Source: a virus
Length of the DNA stretch: 20,046 nt
Reading direction: 5' to 3' (one strand)
IMG/VR virus record: IMGVR_UViG_3300036830_000113
Coordinates: 1-20,046 of that record
The translations under genes and the position numbers were made by a program. The notes below the pieces were generated by a model. That model was not told the DNA's origin. It saw nothing but the letters and a program-made list of their open reading frames with translations, and did not search any database. Below are positions 6,374 to 13,406 of this stretch, piece after piece. Position 1 is the first letter of the stretch. Each line of letters opens with the position of its first letter.

Positions 6374-7059
6374 CCGAGCGCCCCATCCTCTTTTCCGCTC
6401 CAATGGTCCTCGCCCTGCGCGAGAACCGAAAGACGCAAACCCGTCGCACTCGCGGCCTGGACAAGATCAACGCGGAGCCGGATGCGTGGGAGCTGCTCGG
6501 CGAGGTTAACCAGCAATCAGGACGCGGGAAGTGGTGTTTTGGAAATTCCGCAGAGCCTGACGATGACGCCTCGATTGTCACAATCCGCTGCCCATGCGGC
6601 GTGAGCGGCGACAGGCTTTGGACGCGCGAGAACTGGCGCGCACTGGCCGATTACGACTTTCGCATGCCGCGAGAGTTAGTTGGTGACTGGATTGAGTTCT
6701 TTTATGAGGCGGATGGGCCGCTCACTGCGGAGATTATGCACGGCGAGCCAGGTAAGTTGCGCCCCGGCATGTTCCTTCCCCGCTGGGCCAGCCGCGACAC
6801 GCTGGAGGTTGTGAGCGCACGACCGGAGCGGTTGCAGGCGATCACAAAGGATGATGCGCTTGCCGAGGGAATACAGGTGCTCCCGTTGCAATCATCCGAT
6901 GATCCGAGCGCGTGGTATCAGAGTGCGCCAGGCGTTCATCAGTGCCGCACGGCGGTCGATAGCTTTCGGCAACTCTGGGATTCTCTGAATGGCAAGACTC
7001 TCCCGTGGTCGAAGAATCCTTGGGCCTGGCGCGTGGAGTTTCGGGGGATGACCGCATGA
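6370..7059 (+). CDS. ASCH-domain phage protein
   Basis: A 229-residue protein with the standard phage ASCH-like layout. 'RPILFSAPMVLALRENRKTQTRR' appears at the N-terminus (read in pieces). Then come 'RCPCGVSGDRLWTRENW', 'FYEADGP', 'MFLPRWASRDTLEVV', 'RPERLQAITKDDALAEGI', and a closing 'FRQLWDSLNGK..PWSKNPWAWRVEF'. ASCH domains are RNA- or nucleotide-binding beta barrels related to PUA, and these phage members are common but functionally uncharacterised. GTG 6370 overlaps the upstream stop; the stop overlaps the nuclease gene as ATGA. All conserved blocks are present, so it appears intact. Confidence 0.88.
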   Translation: MTERPILFSAPMVLALRENRKTQTRRTRGLDKINAEPDAWELLGEVNQQSGRGKWCFGNSAEPDDDASIVTIRCPCGVSGDRLWTRENWRALADYDFRMPRELVGDWIEFFYEADGPLTAEIMHGEPGKLRPGMFLPRWASRDTLEVVSARPERLQAITKDDALAEGIQVLPLQSSDDPSAWYQSAPGVHQCRTAVDSFRQLWDSLNGKTLPWSKNPWAWRVEFRGMTA

Positions 7060-7850
7060 GGCGCGAAACCCGCGAAGTAGACGCCGAGCGCGGCATCATT
7101 CAAACGACCACGGAAGATCAACGCTGGTATTCCCGGCGAGTGTCGATCGATGGACCGGGAGTGCGACCGTGGGAGTTCGTTCCTTCGGTGACGTGGATAT
7201 CCAGTTACTACCCGAAGAACGACCGCTTCGTGAAGTGGGTCGGTCGCGTCGGAAACGAACAGGCCGAAGAAGCGAAAGAAGCCGGCGGAGAAAAAGGCTC
7301 CAAGGCCCACCAGGCCATCAAGACAATCCTGAACGGCGGTACGGTCGATATCCAAACCTCCGAGTTCGAGGGCCGCGATGGCGAGATGTCCACGCTGAAC
7401 GCATCCGAAATCGAATGCGTCATGTCGTTCATCGAATGGTTCGAGAAGTATCGGCCCGAGGTTATCGCCTTCGAGTTCACGGTCTGGAGCGAGAGATACC
7501 GATACGCCGGGACGGTGGACTTGTACTGCCTGATCGGCGGCGTGCCGTGGATCGTAGACTTCAAGATCAGCGGCCAGATTTACCCGTCGATGGAGATTCA
7601 AGTCTCCGCGTACAAGTTCGCTGATGCGCGGTTCCCAAAGAACACGCGGCTCGCAATCCTGCAGTTGAATTACAAGCACAACAAAAAACAGAAGTACAAG
7701 TTTACACAGGTGAAAGCGCAGTTCACTCTGTTCCTTTCTGTGCGCCGAACGTGGCAGAAAGAAACAGATGGAATGAAGCCGTACCAGAAGGATTTTCCGC
7801 TGACGCTTTCTCTTGCGCCGGAACTTCTCCCAAAGAAAGAGGCCGCATGA
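7056..7850 (+). CDS. PD-(D/E)XK (RecB/Cas4-like) nuclease
   Basis: A 264-residue protein. The core is 'VIAFEFTVWSERYRYAGTVDLYC' followed by 'VPWIVDFKISGQIYPSMEIQVSAY'. This gives the Glu helix upstream, Asp in 'GTVD' (about residue 153), the 'DFK' acidic-x-Lys (about 168-170) and the 'QVSAY' motif (about 182), the order of RecB-family nucleases used as phage exonucleases. An upstream 'KGSKAHQAIKTIL' helix matches the family's N-terminal His motif (KG..H). No cluster of four cysteines for an iron-sulfur site is seen, unlike Cas4. ATG 7056 overlaps the ASCH stop. It probably makes single-stranded DNA for recombination. No single-strand annealing protein was recognised beside it. Confidence 0.8.
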   Translation: MRRETREVDAERGIIQTTTEDQRWYSRRVSIDGPGVRPWEFVPSVTWISSYYPKNDRFVKWVGRVGNEQAEEAKEAGGEKGSKAHQAIKTILNGGTVDIQTSEFEGRDGEMSTLNASEIECVMSFIEWFEKYRPEVIAFEFTVWSERYRYAGTVDLYCLIGGVPWIVDFKISGQIYPSMEIQVSAYKFADARFPKNTRLAILQLNYKHNKKQKYKFTQVKAQFTLFLSVRRTWQKETDGMKPYQKDFPLTLSLAPELLPKKEAA

Positions 7851-8323
7851 ATATCGAGAACGTAAAAAAGCTGGCACTGTTAGCCGAGGAGTACAGTGTA
7901 ACGGCGGAGCCTTCGTTGTATTGCGACGGGAGGATCATATGCCCCTCCGGAGATATGCCGCTGGAGTCTTGTCGATTCGGACAAAGGGCCACTGAGTTAT
8001 GGAACAAGACTCAGGGTGAGCCCGATTCAGGCGTCACCGTTACACCCGGCGAGATGCGCGGCAGCTTTCCCATTTACGTCCGCTACCTGCACGGAGAAGG
8101 CATCAGAGTAGCAATAAGCGAGCATTTTCGAAGGTGCTTCAATGACAATGCGCGCTTCACGGCAACAGCGAAGCACAAGCAGGTTCTGGCCTACGAAGGC
8201 GATGCGCTCGTCGGAATCATAATGCCCATTAAAACGTGGACCCCACCAGACGTAATCGACGACATTCCGATCATCTCTTTTGTTGATGACGGAGCACTAT
8301 ACCACTATTGCGAGGCCGCATGA
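7847..8323 (+). CDS. Hypothetical protein
   Basis: A 158-residue soluble protein, not recognised. ATG 7847 overlaps the nuclease stop as ATGA, with AAAGAGG upstream as ribosome site. It starts with a helical segment (NVKKLALLAEEYSV), has a 'CDGRIICPSG' strand pair, a central alpha/beta part (FPIYVRYLHGEGIRVAISEHF) and 'HKQVLAYEGDALVGIIMPIK', a beta-hairpin-like motif, before an acidic end. There are no membrane segments or obvious catalytic motifs. Its place behind a recombination nuclease hints at DNA metabolism, but nothing in the sequence proves this. Confidence 0.7.
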   Translation: MNIENVKKLALLAEEYSVTAEPSLYCDGRIICPSGDMPLESCRFGQRATELWNKTQGEPDSGVTVTPGEMRGSFPIYVRYLHGEGIRVAISEHFRRCFNDNARFTATAKHKQVLAYEGDALVGIIMPIKTWTPPDVIDDIPIISFVDDGALYHYCEAA

Positions 8324-8739
8324 TTCCCCTCCGGGAACAAGCAGTACTGACAGCGAATGCGTTAAGAAATGGAGCGGACGAACCGGGAGTTCCGGCGTCG
8401 CTACGGGAACGTCTCCACGAACACGCAGACGATCTGATGAGAGCAGCGTCACTGGAGCCACTGCCTGCGGCGGTTGCGAGCCCGCAACCTTGCGGAGGTA
8501 TGGTTTCGGATGCCGATATGATCGAGTGGATTGATCGTCATGATTGCGCGGAATTGATATTGAAGCCCGACGCAGCGGGAGAATCCGAAGACCGATTTTA
8601 CTTCGGGGCTTTAATGGGAGACTTCGGTTCAGCCGTTTCACTTCGTGAGGTGTTGGCTGATCGCGTACGCGCAGGCAGGACGGTTCCGCAAGGGGAGCGG
8701 CTGCGACCCGCCGCAGGCAAGAGCGAGGTTGCGGGATAA
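8320..8739 (+). CDS. Hypothetical two-part protein carrying two copies of the 32-bp repeat
   Basis: A 139-residue protein, not recognised. The first part (about 1-47) is helical and charged ('LRERLHEHADDLMRAASLEPLPAA'). The second (about 61-122) is acidic alpha/beta ('VSDADMIEWIDRHDCAELILK'). The joint between them and the C-terminal end are each encoded by a copy of the dispersed 32-bp repeat, in opposite orientations (8462-8493 and 8688-8719). The second part therefore looks like a small module bounded by an inverted repeat pair. ATG 8320 overlaps the previous stop (ATGA); the TAA overlaps a following ATG (TAATG, 8737-8741). Confidence 0.65.
   Translation: MIPLREQAVLTANALRNGADEPGVPASLRERLHEHADDLMRAASLEPLPAAVASPQPCGGMVSDADMIEWIDRHDCAELILKPDAAGESEDRFYFGALMGDFGSAVSLREVLADRVRAGRTVPQGERLRPAAGKSEVAG
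8462..8493 (-). repeat. 32-bp dispersed hairpin repeat, copy 1 (reverse)
   Basis: Read on the reverse strand: GCAAGG, arm TTGCG, loop GGCT, arm CGCAA, then CCGCCGCAGGCA. The arms pair perfectly over 5 bases. It lies in frame inside the 8320-8739 gene and encodes 'PAAVASPQPC' on the forward strand. It is inverted relative to copy 2, which ends the same gene. Confidence 0.8.
8688..8719 (+). repeat. 32-bp dispersed hairpin repeat, copy 2 (forward)
   Basis: GCAAGG, arm GGAGC, loop GGCT, arm GCGAC, then CCGCCGCAGGCA. The arms give G-C, tandem G.A/A.G, G-C, C-G. It encodes 'QGERLRPAAGK' at the C-terminus of the 8320-8739 gene and forms an inverted pair with copy 1. Confidence 0.8.
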
Positions 8740-9314
8740 TGATCTTGTCGGGGCTTCGCGTTCACTGTTCCATTTCCGGTGTCCACGAGGTTGCTACCCG
8801 TGCAGGCTGGTCACGGCCCGACAGGGACCAGCCAAACTTTTCTGTTGCATTCAGCACAAAGCAGGTTTATCATTCAGGCGTGGGCGTAGCAGCCTGCGAT
8901 AAATGGGAACGTTCCGAAAAGTCAACCGATCCGATTCATCAGGAAAACATCCTCTCGCTACTGCTACGCCTATCGGACAGTCAGGCGCAGCCGTCGAAAG
9001 GGACGCAAGGGAACAACGGGTCTAACAGCCCGCTTGCGGGCGGCATTAAGTCAAGAGCCGTCCGTAGCCACTTGTCGTTAGCGTTGGGGGAGTTCGTCAG
9101 GTGTAACTCCAGATCCCCCAGAAGAGGAAACGGGCAGGTACGGCCAAAGATCGAACGTACCCGCCGAAGCGAAGCGCGCGGCTCCAAACTTCGAACTCGA
9201 ATCGACGCGAAACCGAGCGGAAGTCAGGTTTCGTGCGCCTCTCTCTCGCACTCACCACCTGCGAATAGAAAGAATAAAAAGTTTCCGCTGAATCCAAAAT
9301 GCAACCGCCAGTAG
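8739..9314 (+). CDS. Doubtful ORF across the structured region
   Basis: An open frame of 191 codons starts at ATG 8739, overlapping the previous stop as TAATG, a spacing used for coupled translation in this operon. The product resembles nothing known. It is rich in Ser, Arg, Pro and Asn, lacks a clear hydrophobic core in its second half, and its last 80 residues look like translated non-coding DNA. The same DNA contains seven strong stem-loops. Either a fast-evolving protein or, more likely in my view, a chance frame through an RNA-structured segment. Only the first 50 codons look somewhat protein-like. Confidence 0.3.
   Translation: MILSGLRVHCSISGVHEVATRAGWSRPDRDQPNFSVAFSTKQVYHSGVGVAACDKWERSEKSTDPIHQENILSLLLRLSDSQAQPSKGTQGNNGSNSPLAGGIKSRAVRSHLSLALGEFVRCNSRSPRRGNGQVRPKIERTRRSEARGSKLRTRIDAKPSGSQVSCASLSHSPPANRKNKKFPLNPKCNRQ
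8784..9235 (+). ncRNA. Candidate large structured RNA (seven strong stem-loops)
   Basis: Stem-loops in order follow. 8784-8802: CACG-A-GG with CC-CGTG. 8805-8833: GGCTGGTC with GACCAGCC, perfect 8 bp, 13-base loop. 8883-8892 with 8961-8970: GGCGTAGCAG with CTGCTACGCC, perfect 10 bp, closing 68 bases that include an AGGA/TCCT hairpin. 9028-9041: GCCCG-CTTG-CGGGC. 9085-9120: TGGGGG with CCCCCA plus inner AGTT/AACT. 9133-9165: GGCAGGTACG with CGTACCCGCC, 10 bp with one mismatch. 9206-9235: CGCGAAACC with GGTTTCGTG, 9 bp with one G.U. No U-tract terminator or own promoter is evident. It matches no RNA family I can name. It sits between two operon segments and upstream of the SNF2 helicase gene, so it could be a free RNA or a long 5' leader. 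Confidence 0.45.
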
Positions 9315-9397
9315 CTCTTATGACGGAGGGGTCTGAAGTAAGAAATGGACTGGCTGTTGCATCCAGCGGGAAAAATCATGGATTTAAGAAAGGCCGC

Positions 9398-10801
9398 ATG
9401 AGAACCGCCGAATACGCAGAGTTTCTGAACCACAAAACACAGTACAGCGGCGACAGCGGATTCAAGCCTGTCTTTATGCCGGATTGCATGTTCGACTTTC
9501 AGAAACGACTTACGGAAGAGAACTGCCGTGCCGGAAGGTTTGCGGACCTCACTGATTGCGGGACCGGGAAAAGCCTGCTGGAATTGGTGTACGCCCAGAA
9601 TATCGTCGAGACAACAAACGGGCGGGTTCTCCTGATGACACCGAACGCGGTATCGGCCCAGACGGTAGCGGAGGGCGAGAAATTCGGCATTGAGTGTGCG
9701 CGGTCCAAAGGTGGCAACCTGGCAGCGGCGAAAATCATCGTCAGCAACTACGAACAGTTGAGCCACTTCGACCCAAATGATTTTGTGGCCTTCGTGGGCG
9801 ATGAATGTAGCATCCTGAAGAACGCGCAAGGCGTGACGCGCAACAAGGTGACGGAGTTTATCCGGCACATGCGGTATCGCCTGATGGCAACGGCGACCCC
9901 TGCACCCAACGATTTCTTCGAGCTGGGAACATTGAGCGAGGCCCTCGGTTATCTGGGCCACATGGACATGCTGAATCGTTTCTTCAAGAACGATCTAAAC
10001 AATTCCGCATCAGGACGCATGCACGGCAAGATTATCGAGTGGCGATTCAAAGGACACGCGGAGGAGCCCTTCTACCGATACATCTGTTCATGGGCGCGAG
10101 CGGCCCGTAAACCATCGGACCTTGGATTCGATGACATGGTGGATGCGGACGGGCGGAAGCGTCCATTCGTTCTCCCACCACTCGAAGAGATCGAGCACAT
10201 CGTGGAGTCCGACAATCTTCGTGAGGGTATGCTGTTCGCTACGCCAGCGTTCGGGATGCGCGAGCAGCGCGAGGAGCGGCGCGTTTCGCTTGTGGAGCGT
10301 TGCCGAAAGGTGGTTGAGTTGGTTCAACCGCATCCGTCCTCAATCTGCTGGTACACGCTGAATCCTGAAGGGGATTTACTGGCAAGGACCGTTCCTGATT
10401 GCGTCCACGTCAGCGGCCGGGATTCCGACGAAGAGAAAGAAGAGAAGTTCGCGGGGTTCGTGGCGGGACATTTTAAGCGGCTGGTCATCAACGACAAAAT
10501 CGGGGCATTCGGCTTAAACTTTCAACACTGCGCACATCAAACCGGATGGCCCGATCATTCATTCGAACGCTATTACCAGAAAGTGCGGCGGTCCCTCCGC
10601 TTCGGGCAGCTCGCCGAGAAAGTCACCATCGACATGGTTATGACGGAAGGTGACCGCGCAGTAATGAACAACATGAAGCGTAAGGCGAACCAGGCCGTGG
10701 AGATGTTTGCAAAAATGATCGAACGAATGAACGAGGCGCTCGGAATTGAGCGCGGCCAGAAGTTCACCCAAACGGAGGAGGTTCCAGCGTGGCTACAGTA
10801 A
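9398..10801 (+). CDS. SNF2-type DEAD-like helicase
   Basis: A 467-residue superfamily 2 ATPase of the phage SNF2 type. Walker A is 'DCGTGKS' (about residues 53-59) and Walker B 'GDECSILKN' (about 134). Motif III is 'MATATPAPNDFFELGTL' (about 163), with the long phage insertion after it. The C-terminal RecA domain has 'KRLVINDKIGAFGLNFQ' and motif VI 'YYQKVRRSLRFGQ' (about 391-403). ATG 9398 is preferred over the upstream in-frame ATG at 9299. It has GAAAGG nearby and begins the conserved part, whereas the extension lacks helicase features. The usual partner, a beta-class methyltransferase, follows after an inserted HNH gene. It could act in DNA translocation for replication, recombination or modification. 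Confidence 0.88.
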   Translation: MRTAEYAEFLNHKTQYSGDSGFKPVFMPDCMFDFQKRLTEENCRAGRFADLTDCGTGKSLLELVYAQNIVETTNGRVLLMTPNAVSAQTVAEGEKFGIECARSKGGNLAAAKIIVSNYEQLSHFDPNDFVAFVGDECSILKNAQGVTRNKVTEFIRHMRYRLMATATPAPNDFFELGTLSEALGYLGHMDMLNRFFKNDLNNSASGRMHGKIIEWRFKGHAEEPFYRYICSWARAARKPSDLGFDDMVDADGRKRPFVLPPLEEIEHIVESDNLREGMLFATPAFGMREQREERRVSLVERCRKVVELVQPHPSSICWYTLNPEGDLLARTVPDCVHVSGRDSDEEKEEKFAGFVAGHFKRLVINDKIGAFGLNFQHCAHQTGWPDHSFERYYQKVRRSLRFGQLAEKVTIDMVMTEGDRAVMNNMKRKANQAVEMFAKMIERMNEALGIERGQKFTQTEEVPAWLQ

Positions 10802-11361
10802 ATTTCAACTGCCAGCACTGCGGAATATCTGTATCGACCTACAGAAGCCCCAGCCAATTAATTGTGCAACCGCCCAGGTTCTGCTCGCTTAAATGCCTCG
10901 GCGCACACCAGCGCGGCGCAGCGAACCCCGCGTTCACTGGAGGTCGTCACAAACTCTCAAACGGCTACATGGTCGTGTTAATGCCTGATCACCCCAATGC
11001 AGATCCACGGGGGTACGTATACGAGCATAGGCTCGTTATGGAGCGAATGACTGGTCATCCCATCCCACTGCGGGCGGTGGTTCACCATAAAAATGGGATT
11101 AAAGACGACAACGATCCCTTGAATCTGGAACTCCACGTTACCCACGGGGATCATATGCGGGAGCACCACCAGCACAAGGGAAATTTAGCGGCCCCGAAAG
11201 GCGAGAACCACGGCATGGCCAAGATGACCTCGCAGGCGGTAGCGCTACTTCGAGCCAAGTATTCTGCTGGAGAAAAGCAATCAGCGCTCGCTGGGCTGTT
11301 TTCTATCAGTAGATCGCAAGTTAACAATATTGTTCACGGGAGACAGTGGAATGGTAATTGA
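10789..11361 (+). CDS. HNH homing endonuclease
   Basis: A 190-residue protein in three parts. The N-terminus has a zinc finger ('CQHC'...'CSLKC'). The middle (about 75-125) is an HNH_3-type domain: 'YVYEHRLVMERMTG', 'AVVHHKNGIKDDNDPLNLEL' and 'GDHMREHH', with His-His, Asn and His in the expected order. The C-terminus is a DNA-binding helix-turn-helix typical of homing enzymes ('SAGEKQSALAGLFSISRSQVNNIVHGRQW' in pieces). GTG 10789 overlaps the helicase end by 13 bases. The stop overlaps the methyltransferase. It is free-standing; no intron or intein is seen in either flanking gene. It appears intact and has inserted between two genes that usually travel together. Confidence 0.9.
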   Translation: MATVNFNCQHCGISVSTYRSPSQLIVQPPRFCSLKCLGAHQRGAANPAFTGGRHKLSNGYMVVLMPDHPNADPRGYVYEHRLVMERMTGHPIPLRAVVHHKNGIKDDNDPLNLELHVTHGDHMREHHQHKGNLAAPKGENHGMAKMTSQAVALLRAKYSAGEKQSALAGLFSISRSQVNNIVHGRQWNGN

Positions 11362-12370
11362 CCAGAAAATAACGCATGATTATGCGGTATACAACGGAGA
11401 CTCTGTTGAGGTCATGCGGAGTTTTGCGGACGGCTCAATCAGAATGTCGATTTACTCTCCACCGTTCGGGACACCGAAGGCCAGCGGCGCTGGCCTCTAC
11501 GTCTACAGTTCCAGCGAGCGCGACTTATCGAACTGCGTGGATTACCCGACGTTCATGAAGCACTACCAGTTCTTCGTGGATGAGATCCGGCGCGTCACGA
11601 TGGCCGGCCGATTCTCCTGCGTGCATTGCTCCGAAGTCCCGAGCGGTAACAGTGGTGGCGATTCCCTGACGGACTTCCCTGGCGATATCATCCGCCTGCA
11701 CGAGCGCAACGGGTTCTCCTACAAGGGGCGCCACATCATCTGGAAAGAACCGCTGTGGGTTCGCAACCGGATGTTGACGAAAGACCTGGCGCACAACACC
11801 ATCGTCGTCAACTCTCTCAATGGCGGCATTGCGGGTGCCGATTATCTGCTTCTTTTTCAAAAGCACGGCAAATGTCCCATTCCCGTTCGGCATCCAACCG
11901 GTCTGGTCCACTACGCAGGCGAAACGAAGATGCCGGCTGAACTGCTGCGCTATCGCGGATGGACCGGAGATCAGAAACTCAATCGCTACTCTCATTGGAT
12001 CTGGCGACAGTACGCCTCATCGATATGGGACGACATCCGCATGGGAAACGTGCTCCCGTTCGAAGAAGGCAAAGACGAAGACGACGAGAAGCACGTCCAC
12101 CCGTTGCAGAAAGACATCGTGGAGCGCTGCTGTATCCTCCGGAGCAACCCAGGCGAAAACATCCTGACGCCATTCGCTGGCGTCGGCACGGAAGTCTGCG
12201 GCGCCCTCGCGACGGATCGCCGCGGAATCGGGATCGAGTTGAAACCTTCGTATTTCAAGCAACTCGTCAAGAATGTCGAACTGAATCCGTGGTACGAAGA
12301 ATCGGAACAGCAAAGCCTGCTGCCCGAAGACGAAGAGGAAACGGAAGAGGTTCTGGAAGCCGCCCGATGA
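11351..12370 (+). CDS. Beta-class DNA methyltransferase (N4-cytosine/N6-adenine type)
   Basis: A 339-residue protein. The catalytic 'SPPF' motif IV lies near the N-terminus (about residue 35), and the AdoMet-binding motif I 'LTPFAGVGTE' followed by 'RRGIGIELKPSYF' lies near the C-terminus (about 272-295). This circular order defines the beta class. 'PF.GVG.E' with Thr before it occurs in phage members of this family. ATG 11351 has GGAG 8 bases upstream and overlaps the HNH stop by 11 bases. The acidic tail (EDEEETEEVLEAA) is unusual. It probably methylates phage DNA against host restriction. No cognate restriction enzyme is nearby. The target sequence cannot be read from the protein. Confidence 0.9.
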   Translation: MVIDQKITHDYAVYNGDSVEVMRSFADGSIRMSIYSPPFGTPKASGAGLYVYSSSERDLSNCVDYPTFMKHYQFFVDEIRRVTMAGRFSCVHCSEVPSGNSGGDSLTDFPGDIIRLHERNGFSYKGRHIIWKEPLWVRNRMLTKDLAHNTIVVNSLNGGIAGADYLLLFQKHGKCPIPVRHPTGLVHYAGETKMPAELLRYRGWTGDQKLNRYSHWIWRQYASSIWDDIRMGNVLPFEEGKDEDDEKHVHPLQKDIVERCCILRSNPGENILTPFAGVGTEVCGALATDRRGIGIELKPSYFKQLVKNVELNPWYEESEQQSLLPEDEEETEEVLEAAR

Positions 12371-12849
12371 CGCTCCGCGCAATGGGGCATGACAAAAGCC
12401 ACGCGAACGCAGGCGGCCAAGTAGCCGTTGCGGTAAGCCTCAGAGGGCGCGAGGGAGGCGGAACAGCGGAACTTGGCGGAGAGCAATCCGGTGCTTTGCG
12501 TGCTGGCGGCGGCGGCGGCGGCGATAAGGCCCACGTTCTCGCGCAGACATTGACAGCCGATATGTACCGGAGTGGGGGTGCGACAGCGGGGAATAACCCC
12601 GGCATGCGCAACTGCTTTCCTTCTGAATCGGCGGTGCGGCGCCTGACACCGCGAGAGTGCGAGCGGCTACAGGGATTTCCTGACGATTACACGCAGGTTC
12701 CATATCGCGGCAAGCCAGCAGCGGACGGGCCACGATACAAAGCGCTTGGGAATTCGATGGCCGTGCCCGTGATGGAATACATCGGATCGCGGATCAATGC
12801 GCTGGAGCTGGAGCAAGGCCAGCAGGCGGACACCGCAGGCAAAGAATGA
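12367..12849 (+). CDS. C-terminal fragment of a cytosine-C5 DNA methyltransferase
   Basis: A 160-residue ORF holding only the C-terminal end of a Dcm-type enzyme. After a glycine-rich start like a target-recognition region ('AVSLRGREGGGTAELGG') come 'VRRLTPRECERLQGFPDDYTQVP' and 'RYKALGNSMAVPVMEYIG', motifs IX and X. The AdoMet-binding FxGxG, the catalytic Pro-Cys and the ENV motif are absent. It cannot methylate alone; it could complement an N-terminal half encoded elsewhere, or be a remnant. ATG 12367 overlaps the beta-class enzyme's stop (ATGA). A (GGC)6 run (12505-12522) encodes six glycines. Its 3' end carries a degenerate copy of the dispersed repeat (12813-12841). Confidence 0.82.
   Translation: MTLRAMGHDKSHANAGGQVAVAVSLRGREGGGTAELGGEQSGALRAGGGGGGDKAHVLAQTLTADMYRSGGATAGNNPGMRNCFPSESAVRRLTPRECERLQGFPDDYTQVPYRGKPAADGPRYKALGNSMAVPVMEYIGSRINALELEQGQQADTAGKE
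12813..12841 (+). repeat. Degenerate 29-bp copy of the dispersed hairpin repeat (forward)
   Basis: GCAAGG, CCAGC, then AGGCGGACA and CCGCAGGCA: the ends of the 32-bp repeat are kept but 3 bases are missing and the GGCT loop is altered. It encodes 'QGQQADTAGK' at the C-terminus of the C5-methyltransferase fragment, the same gene position as copies 2 and 4. A very weak possible partner lies near 12409-12433. Confidence 0.5.
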
Positions 12850-13343
12850 CAGAAACCGAATATCAGGAACTCTGCCAACGCGCAGGCGCAATCGCCGAAG
12901 CATCATCGACTCGTACATGCACACCAAAGCGAACGATTCGCCCCGTGCCTGTTTCCGGCCCATTGTCAGTACGTCTGACACTGCATGGGCATTGCCCGTC
13001 AAAGAAGAATTTGTGGCAAAGGGGAGTATCCGGGAAGATGTTCCTGGACTCCTCAGTAAAGCGGCAAATTGACGACCTCACAATGCAGGCCATGTTTCAC
13101 TGGCGAGATTCAGGGCCAGTCGAGCACCCGGAGTTAACAGTACGATTCTTCGTGCATCACGCAAGACGAGATCGAGACGGCATGTTCACGACACTACTGG
13201 ACTGCTTACAGGCGGCTGGAGTGCTAGTTAACGACAATTTAGCCAACAACAACGGGCGAACGATTCTGGAGCCTGCGGAGTTCGTTTCCGAAGCAGAGGA
13301 GAGAGTAGAAATTCTGGTGGTAAAGGAACTATCCCATGTCTGA
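12846..13343 (+). CDS. rusA: RusA-type Holliday junction resolvase
   Basis: A 165-residue protein. RusA is a dimeric metal-dependent endonuclease that resolves recombination junctions. The family start 'GHCPSKKNLWQRG' is at about residue 48. 'VRFFVHHARRDRDGMFTTLLDCLQAAGVLVND' (read in pieces; Asp residues near 108, 110 and 118) carries the catalytic acidic cluster, in the 'RDRDG' rather than 'DxDN' variant seen in many phages. It closes with 'EERVEILV'. ATG 12846 overlaps the upstream stop (ATGA). It lies at the end of the helicase-methyltransferase operon and fits with the PD-(D/E)XK nuclease and Ref-like protein in recombination-dependent replication. Confidence 0.85.
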   Translation: MTETEYQELCQRAGAIAEASSTRTCTPKRTIRPVPVSGPLSVRLTLHGHCPSKKNLWQRGVSGKMFLDSSVKRQIDDLTMQAMFHWRDSGPVEHPELTVRFFVHHARRDRDGMFTTLLDCLQAAGVLVNDNLANNNGRTILEPAEFVSEAEERVEILVVKELSHV

Positions 13344-13404
13344 TCTTATGGCCTTGGTGTTGTGGGTTCGGATTTATCAAAGTAAACGGAAAAGAAGGAT
13401 TTGA
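13336..13404 (+). CDS. Possible 22-residue micropeptide
   Basis: ATG 13336 overlaps the RusA end by 8 bases and has AAAGGA 8 bases upstream, a good ribosome site. The peptide is MSDLMALVLWVRIYQSKRKRRI: a short hydrophobic stretch followed by a very basic tail, which could insert in a membrane or bind nucleic acid. No homologue can be judged at this length. It may be a leader peptide that keeps ribosomes on the mRNA until the next ORF. Confidence 0.35.
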   Translation: MSDLMALVLWVRIYQSKRKRRI

Positions 13405-13406
13405 AG

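Noticed and set aside
7169-7624. Arg-rich 151-codon forward frame
   Set aside because: Out of frame with the PD-(D/E)XK nuclease; composition typical of a shifted reading of GC-rich coding DNA.
6939-7877. Long reverse-strand frame of 312 codons
   Set aside because: It is antisense to the ASCH and PD-(D/E)XK genes, which have clear motifs; a shadow of codon bias.
9028-9041. Short GCCCG-CTTG-CGGGC hairpin as a sixth copy of the 32-bp repeat
   Set aside because: It shares GC-rich arms but lacks GCAAGG at the right distance, the GGCT loop and the CCGCCGCAGGCA end.
9299-9397. Upstream ATG (9299) as the start of the SNF2 helicase
   Set aside because: The extra 33 residues show no helicase feature; ATG 9398 has a better upstream purine run and begins the conserved part.
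9224-9961. Reverse-strand frame of 245 codons
   Set aside because: Antisense to the SNF2 helicase Walker region; no recognisable motifs.
11477-11496. Hairpin GGCCAGC/GCTGGCC inside the methyltransferase gene
   Set aside because: A 7-bp stem, but isolated, within well-supported coding sequence and without a T-run; probably chance.
11959-12366. N-terminal extension of the C5-methyltransferase fragment
   Set aside because: The upstream frame lies inside the beta-class enzyme and translates to Arg-rich nonsense without AdoMet-binding motifs.
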